A DNA stretch of 64,000 nt from Rhizobium sp. FY34 (GCF_005222845.1 NZ_STFZ01000011.1:151996-215995); one strand, 5' to 3'. Shown: positions 25,965 to 35,756, counted from the first letter of the stretch. Notes: generated by a model from the sequence alone, not told the origin. Numbers and translations are program-made.

Positions 25965-26297
25965 GGCGGTACCTCTTCAGTGTTGGAAAGGGGTGGCGTG
26001 GCTGGCAGTGGTGTCCCGGACAACTGACGCTAACCTCGTCGCTAATTGTGCGACGCAACAATGGAGCATTTGACGTATATCCAGTCGGGTCTTTGTCCCG
26101 TAATGTTTGCCCAGAGACCGAAAGATCAGCAAAGAAACCAAGCGGCACCAATAACTTGCAGGATCAGGCCATTTGCCCTGCAGGATCGAAACGTCGCCGA
26201 AATAACATGCTGGAAATGACTGGTACGGAATTTGCTTCGCCCTCGTCGAGGGTCGCCAGCAATGCCGTTTGCGCGACGGGGAAACGAGGGGGATATC
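25965..26297. promoter_or_regulatory. divergent region between amide operon and its two-component system
   Basis: 333 bp with no credible gene. It must hold promoters for both the amide transport operon and the sensor kinase. I checked for a sigma-54 (-24/-12) element: a GGCAC..TTGC arrangement near 26140-26160 has the wrong spacing. No clear palindrome or terminator found. Confidence 0.45.
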
Positions 26298-29200
26298 TTG
26301 AACCAGGCCGAGCGGATTCCCAGAATTCGGCGGACCTATAATCGCTGGGTCGCCAACCAGACTTTGGAGGATTACGCGCTCCGCTTCACGGCCCATGAGG
26401 TGCGCCGTTTTTCGCCGGGGCGCATCGCCAATACGGCCATCGGCGCGATTTCCTTCCTGGCGCTGGAGGCGATCGGCGGCGCCATCACGCTGAACTACGG
26501 CTTCACCAATGCAGCGCTCGCCATCTTCAGTGCCTGCGCGATCATGCTGGTGATCGGGGTGCCGATTGCCTATAACGCAGCCCGTTACGGGGTGGATATA
26601 GATCTCCTGACGCGCGGCGCCGGCTTCGGCTATCTCGGCTCCACCGTCACCTCGCTGATCTATGCGAGCTTCACCTTCCTGTTCTTTGCCATCGAGGCCG
26701 CGATTATCGCCAAGGCGCTGGAGTTGATCACCGGCCTGCCGCTGACATTCGGCTACATCATCAGCGCCTTGGCCATCATCCCGCTTGTCACGCATGGCGT
26801 CACGTTCATCAGCCGTTTCCAGGCCTGGACGCAGCCCTTCTGGATCGTCCTGCAGCTGGCACCCTTCATCTTCATCGCTGCGCAGGGGCTGGAACCGGTG
26901 CAGCGCTGGACGGGCTATACCGGCCTGCTCGGCCCCGTGGACCATAGCTTCGACATCCATCTCTTCGGTCTCTGCTCGGCGGTGGTCTTTTCACTGGCAG
27001 CCCAGATCGGCGAACAGGTCGACTACCTGCGCTTCCTGCCGCGAAAGACGCGCGAAAACCGCGTCAAATGGTGGTTTGCGCTATTGAGCTCCGGTCCTGG
27101 CTGGGTGGTGATCGGCGGTCTCAAGATCCTGGCCGGATCATTTCTCGCCTTCTACGCGTTTCGCCATGGCGTGGCCTTCGAAGACGCCTCCGACCCCACG
27201 CAGATGTATCTCACTGTGTTCAGCCAGATGCTGGCATCGCCGGAGCTTGCGCTTGGGGTGACAGGCGTGTTCGTCGTCATCTGCCAGGTGAAGATCAATG
27301 TCACCAATACCTATGCCGGCTCGATCGCCTGGTCGAATTTCTTCTCACGCCTCACCCACAGCCATCCCGGCCGCGTCGTCTGGCTGGTTTTCAATGTGCT
27401 GATCGGCCTGCTTCTGATGGAATTCGGCATCTACAAGGCGCTGGAGACGGTGCTCGGCCTCTATTCGATCGTGGCCGTCGCCTGGACCGCCTCGATTGCC
27501 GCCGACCTGCTGATCGCCAAACCGCTGGGTCTGTCACCACCGATCATCGAGTTCAAGCGCGCCCATCTTTACGACATCAACCCTGTCGGCTTCGGCTCCA
27601 TGACAGTGGCGGTGATTACCGCCTTTTCGGCCTATGGCGGGCTGATGGGCGAATTGTTGAGCAAGATCTATGTCTATCTCGCCCTCGCCCTGCCCTTCAT
27701 CCTTGTGCCTCTCATCGCCAAGGCCACAGAGGGCCGCTACTACATTGCCCGCACAAGCAGCGTGCACAGCGATGCCAAGGGCCATAGCGGATGCTCGATC
27801 TGCGAGCTGAACTTCGACCGGGAGGACATGGCGCATTGCCCGGTCTATTCCGGCCCCATATGTTCGCTGTGCTGCTCGCTCGATGCGCGTTGCCATGACA
27901 TGTGCAAGACGGATGCGCGCCTCAGCCAGCAGGTCCGCTCGCTTGCCGATGGCTGGCTTCCGCCAAGGCTGGCCGAAGCCCTGCATGGCAGCGTGATGCG
28001 CTATATTGCGCTATTTACGGTCGTCAATGCCTTCATGGGCAGCGTTTTCCTGCTCATCCATTTCCAGAGCACGATCGAGCACCCGGCAACCTCGCAGCTG
28101 ATCGGTTTCGAGCTTTGGAAACTCTACATCATCCTGTTCATCCTCGCCGGTATTGTCACCTGGCTGTTCGTCCTTGCCCAGGAAAGCCGGGATTTCGCCG
28201 AGGAAGAGGCCCGCCGTCATACACGCCTACTGCTCGATGAAATCACCGCGCATGAAGAAACGGATCGGCAGCTGCAAAAGGCAAAGGAAGCCGCCGAATC
28301 CGCCAATCTTGCCAAGAGCAAATATGTGGTGGGTCTCAGCCATGAATTGCGCACGCCGCTCACAGCCATCCTTGGCTATGCCCAGGTGCTGGAGCGTCAG
28401 CAGGGCATGCCGAATTTCGTGCACAATGCCGCCCGCACCATCAAGCGCAGCGGCGAGCATCTGGCGGACATGATCGAGGGCCTGCTGGACATTTCGAAGA
28501 TCGAGGCCGGCAAGTTTGAAATCTTCAGGCACAAGATCGCGCTTGGACCCTTTCTCGACCAGATCGTTGACATGTTCAGCCTGCAGGCCCAGGCGAAAGG
28601 CATCGGTTTCGAATTTCGCGCCACCTCTGCCCTTCCCGACTACGTTTTCACCGACGAGAAGCGCCTGCGCCAGGTGCTCATCAATCTCCTGTCGAATGCC
28701 ATCAAATTTACCCAGCGCGGCCATGTCTGCTTCACACTGTCCTATCGCGGACAGGTGGCCAGATTCGATATCGAGGACACAGGCGTCGGCATCAGAAAAC
28801 AGGATCTTGAGCGGATTTTCCTGCCCTTCGAGCGCGCCGAACAACCGAGCGACCAGATGCAGCCGCCGGGCACCGGGCTCGGGCTGACGATAACAAGGCT
28901 TCTCGTCGAGATCATGGGCGGTGAATTGAAGCTCTCCAGCACCTATGGCAAGGGCACGCATTTTTCCCTTCGCCTGATGCTGTCGGAAGCACAACGCCCG
29001 GAGGACATGGCGGCACCGGCCCTTGCTGTTGCCGGCTATGAGGGGCGGCGGCGCACCATTCTGGTCGCCGATGACGATGCCACGCAGCGCGCCCTGATGG
29101 AGGAAGTGCTGACCCCGCTCGGCTTTGCGGTGGTCACGGTCAATGATGGCTCAGCCTGTCTTTCGACACTTGCCCTCAACCGGCCGGACATCGTCATTCT

Positions 29201-29675
29201 CGATCTCGGCATGCCCCATATGTCAGGCTGGGAAGTGGCAAAGCGCATCCGCCAGCGCCATGGCCGCGACCTGCCCATCCTCATCCTCTCAGCCGATGCC
29301 GGCAATGAACGGACCAAACCCGAATATGCCCAGCTTTTCGATGCCTATCTGATCAAGCCCTTTGGCTTTGAAGACCTCTTCGAGCGTCTGGCAACGCTGA
29401 TCCCAATCACCTGGATTGTCGATGACGGGGTGCATGTGGACGCGCAGCCGCAGCCGGTCTTCCTGCCGAGCCAGATGCCGGATCCGCAAAAGCTGCGCCA
29501 GTTGCGCACATTGGGTGCCACGGGCTTCGTGCGCTCCATCGAGGCGATGCTGAACGATCTGGAGATTTCGGCACCGCATACGGAGCCGTTCTGCAAGCAT
29601 ATGCGTCATCTCGCCACCAATTATCGCCTGCGCGAGTTTCTCGCCATTATCGAAGGTGCCAAAAGCCATGTCTGA
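26298..29675 (+). CDS. hybrid sensor histidine kinase with NCS1-permease-like sensor
   Basis: Very large membrane kinase of about 1125 residues. The start is taken as TTG 26298 with GAGGGGG 6 bases upstream; ATG 26262 is an alternative. Residues about 15-490 form a 12-helix permease-like domain resembling nucleobase:cation symporter-1 proteins (TLEDYALRF, RFSPGRIANTAIGAISFLAL). Then follow a cysteine cluster at residues 499-536 (nine Cys in CSIC...CSLCC...C..C), two further membrane helices, a coiled coil, HisKA with H682 in SHELRTPL, HATPase with N and G boxes, and a receiver domain with phospho-acceptor D969. The C-terminus after the receiver resembles an Hpt-like or linker helix bundle. 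It probably senses an imported or extracellular amide or nucleobase-like compound and signals to the adjacent regulator. Confidence 0.88.
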   Translation: MNQAERIPRIRRTYNRWVANQTLEDYALRFTAHEVRRFSPGRIANTAIGAISFLALEAIGGAITLNYGFTNAALAIFSACAIMLVIGVPIAYNAARYGVDIDLLTRGAGFGYLGSTVTSLIYASFTFLFFAIEAAIIAKALELITGLPLTFGYIISALAIIPLVTHGVTFISRFQAWTQPFWIVLQLAPFIFIAAQGLEPVQRWTGYTGLLGPVDHSFDIHLFGLCSAVVFSLAAQIGEQVDYLRFLPRKTRENRVKWWFALLSSGPGWVVIGGLKILAGSFLAFYAFRHGVAFEDASDPTQMYLTVFSQMLASPELALGVTGVFVVICQVKINVTNTYAGSIAWSNFFSRLTHSHPGRVVWLVFNVLIGLLLMEFGIYKALETVLGLYSIVAVAWTASIAADLLIAKPLGLSPPIIEFKRAHLYDINPVGFGSMTVAVITAFSAYGGLMGELLSKIYVYLALALPFILVPLIAKATEGRYYIARTSSVHSDAKGHSGCSICELNFDREDMAHCPVYSGPICSLCCSLDARCHDMCKTDARLSQQVRSLADGWLPPRLAEALHGSVMRYIALFTVVNAFMGSVFLLIHFQSTIEHPATSQLIGFELWKLYIILFILAGIVTWLFVLAQESRDFAEEEARRHTRLLLDEITAHEETDRQLQKAKEAAESANLAKSKYVVGLSHELRTPLTAILGYAQVLERQQGMPNFVHNAARTIKRSGEHLADMIEGLLDISKIEAGKFEIFRHKIALGPFLDQIVDMFSLQAQAKGIGFEFRATSALPDYVFTDEKRLRQVLINLLSNAIKFTQRGHVCFTLSYRGQVARFDIEDTGVGIRKQDLERIFLPFERAEQPSDQMQPPGTGLGLTITRLLVEIMGGELKLSSTYGKGTHFSLRLMLSEAQRPEDMAAPALAVAGYEGRRRTILVADDDATQRALMEEVLTPLGFAVVTVNDGSACLSTLALNRPDIVILDLGMPHMSGWEVAKRIRQRHGRDLPILILSADAGNERTKPEYAQLFDAYLIKPFGFEDLFERLATLIPITWIVDDGVHVDAQPQPVFLPSQMPDPQKLRQLRTLGATGFVRSIEAMLNDLEISAPHTEPFCKHMRHLATNYRLREFLAIIEGAKSHV

Positions 29676-30588
29676 TCGCTTCGAGGGTAACAGCGTGCTG
29701 ATTGTGGACGATTCCAACGAGGCACTGCTGATGCTGGCCGATGCACTCAGTCTGGAAGGATTGCAGGTGCAGACATCCACCAGCGGACGTCATGCCATTT
29801 CCATGGCCAATTCCAAGGCCCCCGATATCGTGCTGATGGACGCTATGATGCCGGGGCTCGACGGTTTCGACACCTGCAAGATCCTCAAGGCCGCGCGCGG
29901 ATTCGAGGATCTGCCGGTGATCTTCATGACCGGCTATAATGAGAACGAACATGTCGTCAAAGCGCTGGCCGCCGGCGGTGTCGATTTCGTCAGCAAGCCG
30001 ATACGCCTCGACCAGCTGTTTGCCCGCATGCGGGTGCATCTGAGCAATGCACGGCGTGCCCGCTCGGCCCGCTTCGCGCTGGATTCGACCGGCCGCTGGA
30101 TGGTCGCCTGCGATGCCAATGGTCTGATTGCCTGGTCGACGCCGCAGGCCGCCGACCTGTTGATGAAAGTCGGCATCCGCTCCGATACCAACAGCTATCT
30201 GCCGCTGGAGATCCTGTCCTGGCTGAGTGAAACCGCCGTGACCGACCAGGGCGGCAATGCGAATGTGTTTCACTATGCAAGGCTTGGCCATGACATCGAG
30301 TTCCGCCGTCTTTCCGACGGACAGAATGACGAGATCCTGCTGCGGCTGATCGACCGCCATCGCGGCGCCGATGAGGAGCAGCTGGCGCGGGCCTTCGGCC
30401 TGACACTACGCGAGGCCGAAGTGCTTTTATGGGTGGCGCATGGCAAATCCAACAAGGAGATCGCCGATATTCTGGAAATGTCGCCCCGCACGGTGAACAA
30501 GCATATGGAGCAGATCTTCAACAAGCTCGCCGTCGAAAAACGCACCTCGGCGGCCACGCTTGCGGTGCGGGTTCTCTGGCGAGAGTGA
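29668..30588 (+). CDS. response regulator, REC + LuxR-type HTH
   Basis: Response regulator of 306 residues. REC domain residues about 8-125 with acidic pair DD, phospho-acceptor D58 in VLMDAMMPG and K in VSKPI; a middle PAS-like segment; C-terminal LuxR helix-turn-helix (LTLREAEVLLWVAHGKSNKEIADILEMSPRTVNKHM region, residues about 245-300). The ATG overlaps the kinase stop codon region, so kinase and regulator are co-translated. Very likely the DNA-binding output for the divergent amide operon and perhaps the neighbouring hydantoinase operon (inference). An in-frame GTG at 29656 is a less likely start. Confidence 0.9.
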   Translation: MSDRFEGNSVLIVDDSNEALLMLADALSLEGLQVQTSTSGRHAISMANSKAPDIVLMDAMMPGLDGFDTCKILKAARGFEDLPVIFMTGYNENEHVVKALAAGGVDFVSKPIRLDQLFARMRVHLSNARRARSARFALDSTGRWMVACDANGLIAWSTPQAADLLMKVGIRSDTNSYLPLEILSWLSETAVTDQGGNANVFHYARLGHDIEFRRLSDGQNDEILLRLIDRHRGADEEQLARAFGLTLREAEVLLWVAHGKSNKEIADILEMSPRTVNKHMEQIFNKLAVEKRTSAATLAVRVLWRE

Positions 30589-30601
30589 AACCCGCTACGC
30601 C

Positions 30602-32008
30602 TCAACGAACCAGAGAGGATTTCTCCCGCGGGACATAGCCACCCTGCCTGTCACCGCCAGGCAGCAGATCACCGTTTTCAACAATGGTTTTTCCACGCAG
30701 CAGAAGCCGTACCGGCCAGCCCGTCACGGCAAGGCCTTCATAGGGCGTATAGTCGGCGCCATGCTGCAGCATATCGTTGGTGAGGGTCACCTTAAGGCCC
30801 GCATCCCACAGGGCGATATCGGCATCCGAGCCAATGGCAATCGTGCCCTTGCGCGGATAGAGGCCATAGAGCTTGGCATGATTGGTCGAGGTGAGCGCGA
30901 CGAAACGGTTGATATCGATCCGGCCCTTCATCACCCCTTCGGAAAACAGGATCGGCAGACGGGTGGCAACGCCTGGAATGCCGTTTGGTATCCAGCGAAA
31001 ATGCCGCTTGCCCTTGTCATTCAGCTTGCCCTCAACGTCATCGAAGCGGAACGGGCAGTGATCGGATGAAAAGAGATCGAACACGCCCTGTTCCAGCCCC
31101 TCCCAGCAGGCCTCCTGGCTTGCCTTGTCGCGCGGCGGCGGCGAGCAGACAAACTTGGCGCCCTCCATCTCGGTCTGGTCGAGATCCTCTGCCGTCAGCA
31201 TCAGATATTGCGGACAGGTCTCGCCGGCGACCGTCTGGCCTCGCTGGCGCGCCCGACGGATTTCCTCCATGGCTTCACGGTTGGAGACATGCACTATGAC
31301 GATCGGCACATCGACGATTTCCGCCAGAGACAGCGCCCGATGGGTCGCCTCGCGCTCGGCCGCGATGGGCCGGGTCGTGGCGTGAAATTTGGGCGCAAGC
31401 CTGCCCTCTTCCTCATGCCGTCCGATCAGGTAGCGGATCGCATCCTCGTTTTCGCAATGAACCATGACCAGCGCGCCGGTGCGGCGTGCCGTATCGAGCG
31501 TTGCCAGGATCTCGTCATCGCGCAGGCGAAGCCCTTCATAGGTCATGAAGACCTTGAGCGAAGTATAGCCGTCCTCCACCAGCGCCGGCAATTCCTGGCC
31601 CAGCACGTCAGGGGTCGGGTCGGTGATCACCAGATGGAACGACACATCCACATGGCATTTGCCCTCGGCCTTGGCGTGATAGACGTTTAGCGCCTGGCGC
31701 AGCGACTGGCCTTTCTCCTGCATGCAGAAGGCAAGAACCGTGCTATTGCCGCCGACAGCGGCCGAGCGCGTGCCGCTGTCGAAATCATCGGCCATGACGA
31801 TGCCGTCACCGGAGGGCTGGTCGAGATGCACATGGCTGTCGATACCGCCCGGCAGAACGAAAAGCCCGGTTGCATCGATGATCTCGTCGGCGTCTGTCAG
31901 ATCGGCGGCCAGCGCCACGATGCGACCGTCCCTGATGCCGACATCACAGATGAAACTATCGCTTGCCGTGACAACCGTGCCGTTTCTGATGATCGTATCG
32001 AAGCGCAT
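30602..32008 (-). CDS. dihydropyrimidinase / D-hydantoinase family amidohydrolase
   Basis: Cyclic-amide hydrolase of 468 residues. All binuclear metal ligands of the family are visible: H59 and H61 (GGIDSHVHLDQ), carbamylated-lysine candidate K152 (TSLKVFMTYEG), H184 (MVHCENED), H240 (IVHVSNRE) and D316 (FSSDHCPF). Family members open hydantoin or dihydropyrimidine rings to N-carbamoyl products. Last gene of a minus-strand operon with an amino-acid-type ABC transporter and a PLP enzyme; converges with the response regulator only 13 bp away. No N-carbamoyl amidohydrolase gene is in the operon. Confidence 0.92.
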   Translation of the reverse strand: MRFDTIIRNGTVVTASDSFICDVGIRDGRIVALAADLTDADEIIDATGLFVLPGGIDSHVHLDQPSGDGIVMADDFDSGTRSAAVGGNSTVLAFCMQEKGQSLRQALNVYHAKAEGKCHVDVSFHLVITDPTPDVLGQELPALVEDGYTSLKVFMTYEGLRLRDDEILATLDTARRTGALVMVHCENEDAIRYLIGRHEEEGRLAPKFHATTRPIAAEREATHRALSLAEIVDVPIVIVHVSNREAMEEIRRARQRGQTVAGETCPQYLMLTAEDLDQTEMEGAKFVCSPPPRDKASQEACWEGLEQGVFDLFSSDHCPFRFDDVEGKLNDKGKRHFRWIPNGIPGVATRLPILFSEGVMKGRIDINRFVALTSTNHAKLYGLYPRKGTIAIGSDADIALWDAGLKVTLTNDMLQHGADYTPYEGLAVTGWPVRLLLRGKTIVENGDLLPGGDRQGGYVPREKSSLVR

Positions 32009-32026
32009 ATCCTGTTGTCCCCTGTC

Positions 32027-33292
32027 TCAGCTTGCTTTGGAAAGGCCGGTATCCGTCGAGAGGATTGTGTCCAGCGCCTGGGTGAAACGGTCCACTTCCT
32101 CAAGCGTATTGTAGTGAACCATCGAGACCCGCAGCATGCCGCCATGGTCTGTCAGTTCCAGATATTCGGCAAGCCGGCGTGAATGGAAGTCGCCAAACCG
32201 CATGGCGATCTTTTCGCCATCCATTGCCTTGCAGATGTCTCCTGCCTCGCGGCCATCGAAACGAAAGGCGATGGTCGGCACCCGCGAGCCATTGCGGTTC
32301 ACCGATTGGCCGATAATCCGGCAATCGTTGCGAGACCGTAGATAGGCCAGCAAACGCTCGGCCAAGAGGTTCTCCTGGATGGTGATCGCGCCATAGGCGG
32401 CCTCGATCTTCTGGCGCACCGTGCCGGTTTCGCCCGCCCTTTCGCCAAGCGCCACCAGGTAATCGACAATGCCGCAGGTCGAATAGGCCAGCTCGTAGTT
32501 CGGATTGCCCGGCTCCAGCTTGCCCGGCACTTTGTCCTTGCCGTAAAAGTAGTGATAGAGCGTATCGAGCTCCAGCAGCAGATCATATTTGCCATACATC
32601 AGGGCATAGTGCGGCCCATAGGTCTTGTAGAGACTGAAGACGTAATAATCGGCATCGAAAGCCTGCACATCGACGGCGCGATGCGGCGCATAGGCGACGG
32701 CATCGACGCAGATTTTTGCGCCACGCGCATGCACGAAATCGGCAATCTCGCGGATCGGATGGATCGAGCCAAGGATGTTGGAGGAATGCGTGACGCAGAC
32801 AAGCCGGGTGCGATCGCTCATCAGCGGCTCGAGATCGGCAAGGTCCAGCGTCAATGTTTGCGTGTTGAGCGGCCAGACGTTCACGACAATGCCGCGCTCC
32901 TGCAAACGGTCCCAAGGACCGATATTGGATTCATGGTCGGCAATGGTGATGATGATCTCGTCTCCCGGCGACAGCTGGCTGTGCATGGCGCGCGCCAGGT
33001 TCTGCAACAGCTGCGTCGTGGAATTGCCGAAGACGATTTCCTCCGGTCGCGCCGCATTGACCAGATGCATGGCGGCCGTTCGGGCTTCCAGAAGCGCGCG
33101 CGCGGCATCCTGCGAAACCTCGTAGCTGCCGCCGATCTGTACGTTCTTTTCAATGAGGAACGTGTTGATGCGATCAAGCGCACCCTGGAGGATCTGCGAT
33201 CCGCCGGCATTGTCGAAATAGGTCCAGCCGCGAGCAAGGCCCGGAAACTGGCTGCGCACGAAATCGAGATCCAGCGGCAAAGTGGTGGCCAT
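32027..33292 (-). CDS. cysteine-desulfurase-like class V aminotransferase
   Basis: PLP enzyme of about 421 residues (start 33292, GGAGG 9 bases upstream). It has the class V fold with Y-F-DNAGGSQ at the N-terminus, HESNIGPW, D197 in CVDAVAYAPH pairing with the PLP ring nitrogen, and the Schiff-base lysine K223 in FSLYKTYGPH. The region where NifS/SufS enzymes carry the active-site cysteine (R-x-G-x-x-C) reads MRFGDFHSRR, without a cysteine, so genuine desulfurase activity is doubtful. Co-transcribed with the hydantoinase and an amino-acid-type transporter, so it may act on an amino acid released from a cyclic precursor (inference). Confidence 0.88.
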   Translation of the reverse strand: MATTLPLDLDFVRSQFPGLARGWTYFDNAGGSQILQGALDRINTFLIEKNVQIGGSYEVSQDAARALLEARTAAMHLVNAARPEEIVFGNSTTQLLQNLARAMHSQLSPGDEIIITIADHESNIGPWDRLQERGIVVNVWPLNTQTLTLDLADLEPLMSDRTRLVCVTHSSNILGSIHPIREIADFVHARGAKICVDAVAYAPHRAVDVQAFDADYYVFSLYKTYGPHYALMYGKYDLLLELDTLYHYFYGKDKVPGKLEPGNPNYELAYSTCGIVDYLVALGERAGETGTVRQKIEAAYGAITIQENLLAERLLAYLRSRNDCRIIGQSVNRNGSRVPTIAFRFDGREAGDICKAMDGEKIAMRFGDFHSRRLAEYLELTDHGGMLRVSMVHYNTLEEVDRFTQALDTILSTDTGLSKAS

Positions 33293-33321
33293 CCTTGTGG
33301 TCCTCCGAGTGTTTTTTATGA

Positions 33322-34071
33322 TCAATGATTGAGCACGGCGCGCAGGAAGCCGCGCGTTCGCTCTTCTTTCGGATTGTCGAAAATCTCTTCCGGCGTGCCC
33401 TCTTCGACCAGGCGCCCGCCATCCATGAAGATCACCCGGTCGGCGACCTGTCGGGCAAAGCCCATTTCATGGGTAACGACCACCATGGTAACGCCAGTGC
33501 CGGCAAGCTTGCGCATGACGTCCAGCACTTCGCCCACCATTTCAGGGTCGAGCGATGAGGTCGGCTCATCGAACAGTAAGACCTTGGGCTGCATGGCAAG
33601 CGCGCGTGCAATGGCGACACGCTGCTGCTGCCCGCCGGACAGCTGGCCCGGATATTTCTCCGCCTGTTCGGCAATGCCGACGCGTGCGAGCAGTTCGCGC
33701 GCCTTGCGTTCAGCCTCGACCACGGGCGTCTTTCGCACTCGCAGCGGCGCCAGCATGATATTGCGCAGCACCGTCATGTGCGGAAAAAGGTTGAAGGACT
33801 GGAACACCATACCGACCTCGGCCCGCACTTTCGCAAGCGCCGATCCGGGGCCAACCGCAATGCCGTCCACCGTGATCGTGCTGTCGCGGGAAAAGGCCTC
33901 CAGATGGTTGATGCAGCGGATCAGCGTCGATTTTCCAGACCCCGACGGTCCGATGACGCAGACAACCTCGCCCTCGGCAATATCGAGATCGATGCCGTGC
34001 AGCACAGTGAAATCGCCATAGGCCTTGGTCAGGCTACGGATGGAAATGAGGGTGGAACCGAGCCTGTCCAT
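33322..34071 (-). CDS. amino acid ABC transporter ATP-binding protein (GlnQ/HisP type)
   Basis: ATPase of 249 residues, Walker [11 protein letters not shown]-loop [14 protein letters not shown], signature LSGGQQQR, Walker [15 protein letters not shown]: the exact pattern of polar amino-acid transporters. Its ATG overlaps the stop of the permease gene (TGATG). The open frame extends upstream over the permease gene but in the wrong frame. Confidence 0.95.
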   Translation of the reverse strand: MDRLGSTLISIRSLTKAYGDFTVLHGIDLDIAEGEVVCVIGPSGSGKSTLIRCINHLEAFSRDSTITVDGIAVGPGSALAKVRAEVGMVFQSFNLFPHMTVLRNIMLAPLRVRKTPVVEAERKARELLARVGIAEQAEKYPGQLSGGQQQRVAIARALAMQPKVLLFDEPTSSLDPEMVGEVLDVMRKLAGTGVTMVVVTHEMGFARQVADRVIFMDGGRLVEEGTPEEIFDNPKEERTRGFLRAVLNH

Positions 34072-34742
34072 CAGCGCTTGCCCTTGCTGAAATGCTTTTC
34101 GAGCCGCGCGACGATGGCAACCATGGGCCAGAGCAGGAGCACATAGATGAGTGCAGCACCAATCAGCGGCGTGGGATTGGCGGCAAGTGCCTGCGCCTGG
34201 GTTGCCTGCTTCAAGAGGTCGGGCATGGCGACCACCGAGGCAAGCGCTGTGTCCTTCAGCACATTGATGCAATTGTTGGTGAGCGGCGGAATGACGATGC
34301 GCACCGCCTGCGGCAGGATGACATCCACCATCGTATGCCGGTTGGATAGGCCAAGTGCAGCGGAGGCCTCGAATTGCCCCTGCGGAATGGCCTCGATGCC
34401 GGCCCGGAAAATCTCGGCCGTATAGGCCGCAGAGACGAGCGAAAGCGCCGTGACCGCCGAAACGAAGGGTGAGAGGCGAATGCCGACAAAGGGCAGCGCG
34501 TAATAGACGAGGATCAGCAGGACCAGGAGCGGAATGGAGCGGAAAATATCGATATAGAAGCGGATCAGCAGTCTGACGATAGACGGCGCATAGAGCCGCG
34601 CGATGGCCAGAAACAGACCACCGGCCAGACCGGCAATAATGCTGGCAATGCCGATCTGAAGCGTGACGACCAGCCCGCGCAGCAGCTGCGGCAGGCTGTC
34701 GATCAGCACCTGCATGTTGAAGAATGTATTGATCAGATTCAT
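34071..34742 (-). CDS. amino acid ABC transporter permease (HisM/GlnP type)
   Basis: Permease of 223 residues with about five membrane helices, the N-terminal [15 protein letters not shown] motif and the EAA loop [24 protein letters not shown], typical of the polar-amino-acid PAAT family. Only one permease gene is present, so the channel is probably a homodimer. Sits between binding protein and ATPase genes. Confidence 0.94.
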   Translation of the reverse strand: MNLINTFFNMQVLIDSLPQLLRGLVVTLQIGIASIIAGLAGGLFLAIARLYAPSIVRLLIRFYIDIFRSIPLLVLLILVYYALPFVGIRLSPFVSAVTALSLVSAAYTAEIFRAGIEAIPQGQFEASAALGLSNRHTMVDVILPQAVRIVIPPLTNNCINVLKDTALASVVAMPDLLKQATQAQALAANPTPLIGAALIYVLLLWPMVAIVARLEKHFSKGKR

Positions 34743-34805
34743 GCCGCAATGGCTCCTTTCGCAATCCGGCGGGATTTCTCACCCCACCGGTTGCTGTGTA
34801 AGCCT

Positions 34806-35603
34806 TCACTTTGCCTTGGGCATATCGAGGACGGCAACCGTGGACGTCGTGTCCTCGGCCTTGGCGCCGAACCAGGTCTCATGCAGCTTGGCGATGAAAC
34901 CTTCCTTTTTCAGCGTGGTGATGACGCCATTGACCTCGGTGGCCAGCGGATCGCCCTTGTTGAACATGATCGAGTATTTCTCGCCCGTCGGGATGCGCTC
35001 GACGACCTTCAGCTCCGGCTTGCCCTTCACATAATAGAGGAGTGCTGGAATATCGGAAATGTAGCCATCGATGCGGCCGGCGACCAGATCGAGCATGGCC
35101 GGCTGCAGGCCCTCGAACTTGCGGATTTCGCCGAGCTTGTATTCGCCCTTATGGGCGTCCGCCCACATGTCGCCGGTGGAACCCGTATCGACGCCGACCG
35201 GTTTGCTGCCCATGTCCTTCAGGCCGGCAATACCGGATTTCGCCGTGACGGTGAGCGACTGGTCGCTATCATAATAGGGCTGCGCGAAGGAGACGGATTC
35301 CAGGCGTTTCTGGGTGATGGTGATGGACGAGACCGCCATGTTGATGCGGCCGGACTGGACGGCCGGAAACAGGCCGGCAAACGGCGTATTGACGAACTCG
35401 ACCGTCTTGCCGAGGCGCTTGGCGATTTCGGTGACGAGATCGACCTCGAAACCCACCGTCTTGCCGCTGGCGTCCTGGAACTCCCAGGGCACATTGCCGA
35501 TATTGGCCCCCACCGTAAGGTCGGCAGCATGCGAGCCTGTGGCGCCAATGGCGGCAAGGAAGGCGGTTAACACTGCTGTTTTGAAACTGGATGCGCGCGT
35601 CAT
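34806..35603 (-). CDS. amino acid ABC transporter substrate-binding protein (SBP_bac_3)
   Basis: Periplasmic binding protein of 265 residues with signal peptide ending GSHAAD. The mature protein begins [14 protein letters not shown], then [16 protein letters not shown] and [14 protein letters not shown], the standard family-3 pattern. First gene of the operon; divergent from a FadR-type regulator. The ligand may be a hydantoin, carbamoyl-amino acid or amino acid, judged from the enzymes downstream (inference). Confidence 0.93.
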   Translation of the reverse strand: MTRASSFKTAVLTAFLAAIGATGSHAADLTVGANIGNVPWEFQDASGKTVGFEVDLVTEIAKRLGKTVEFVNTPFAGLFPAVQSGRINMAVSSITITQKRLESVSFAQPYYDSDQSLTVTAKSGIAGLKDMGSKPVGVDTGSTGDMWADAHKGEYKLGEIRKFEGLQPAMLDLVAGRIDGYISDIPALLYYVKGKPELKVVERIPTGEKYSIMFNKGDPLATEVNGVITTLKKEGFIAKLHETWFGAKAEDTTSTVAVLDMPKAK

Positions 35604-35649
35604 GAGGTTCCCCTTGTTTTTTGAACGTCACTCGATCAGTATCGGTCTA

Positions 35650-35664
35650 ACTGGTCAGACCAGT
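35650..35664. promoter_or_regulatory. perfect palindrome, candidate FadR-type operator
   Basis: ACTGGTC-A-GACCAGT: 7-bp arms, 1-base spacer, in the divergent gap 46 bp upstream of the binding-protein start. It contains TGGT-N3-ACCA, the core recognised by FadR-subfamily GntR regulators (FadR, PdhR, GlcC), matching the type of regulator encoded next to it. Confidence 0.65.
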
Positions 35665-35756
35665 CAGGCCCAAAAAGCACGGCGCTTTCTGCTTGGCAAG
35701 GTGCTATGCGAAAAATAGATTTGGCATGCCGAACTGTTAAGGCCAAAGAGGATTTG

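Noticed and set aside
26140-26160. Possible sigma-54 promoter (GGCAC..TTGC) in the amide/kinase gap
   Set aside because: GG and GC are 12 bases apart instead of 10, so it does not meet the -24/-12 requirement.
32027-33292. Naming the PLP enzyme as a true cysteine desulfurase (sufS/csd)
   Set aside because: The loop that should carry the catalytic cysteine has none and no Fe-S assembly genes are near.
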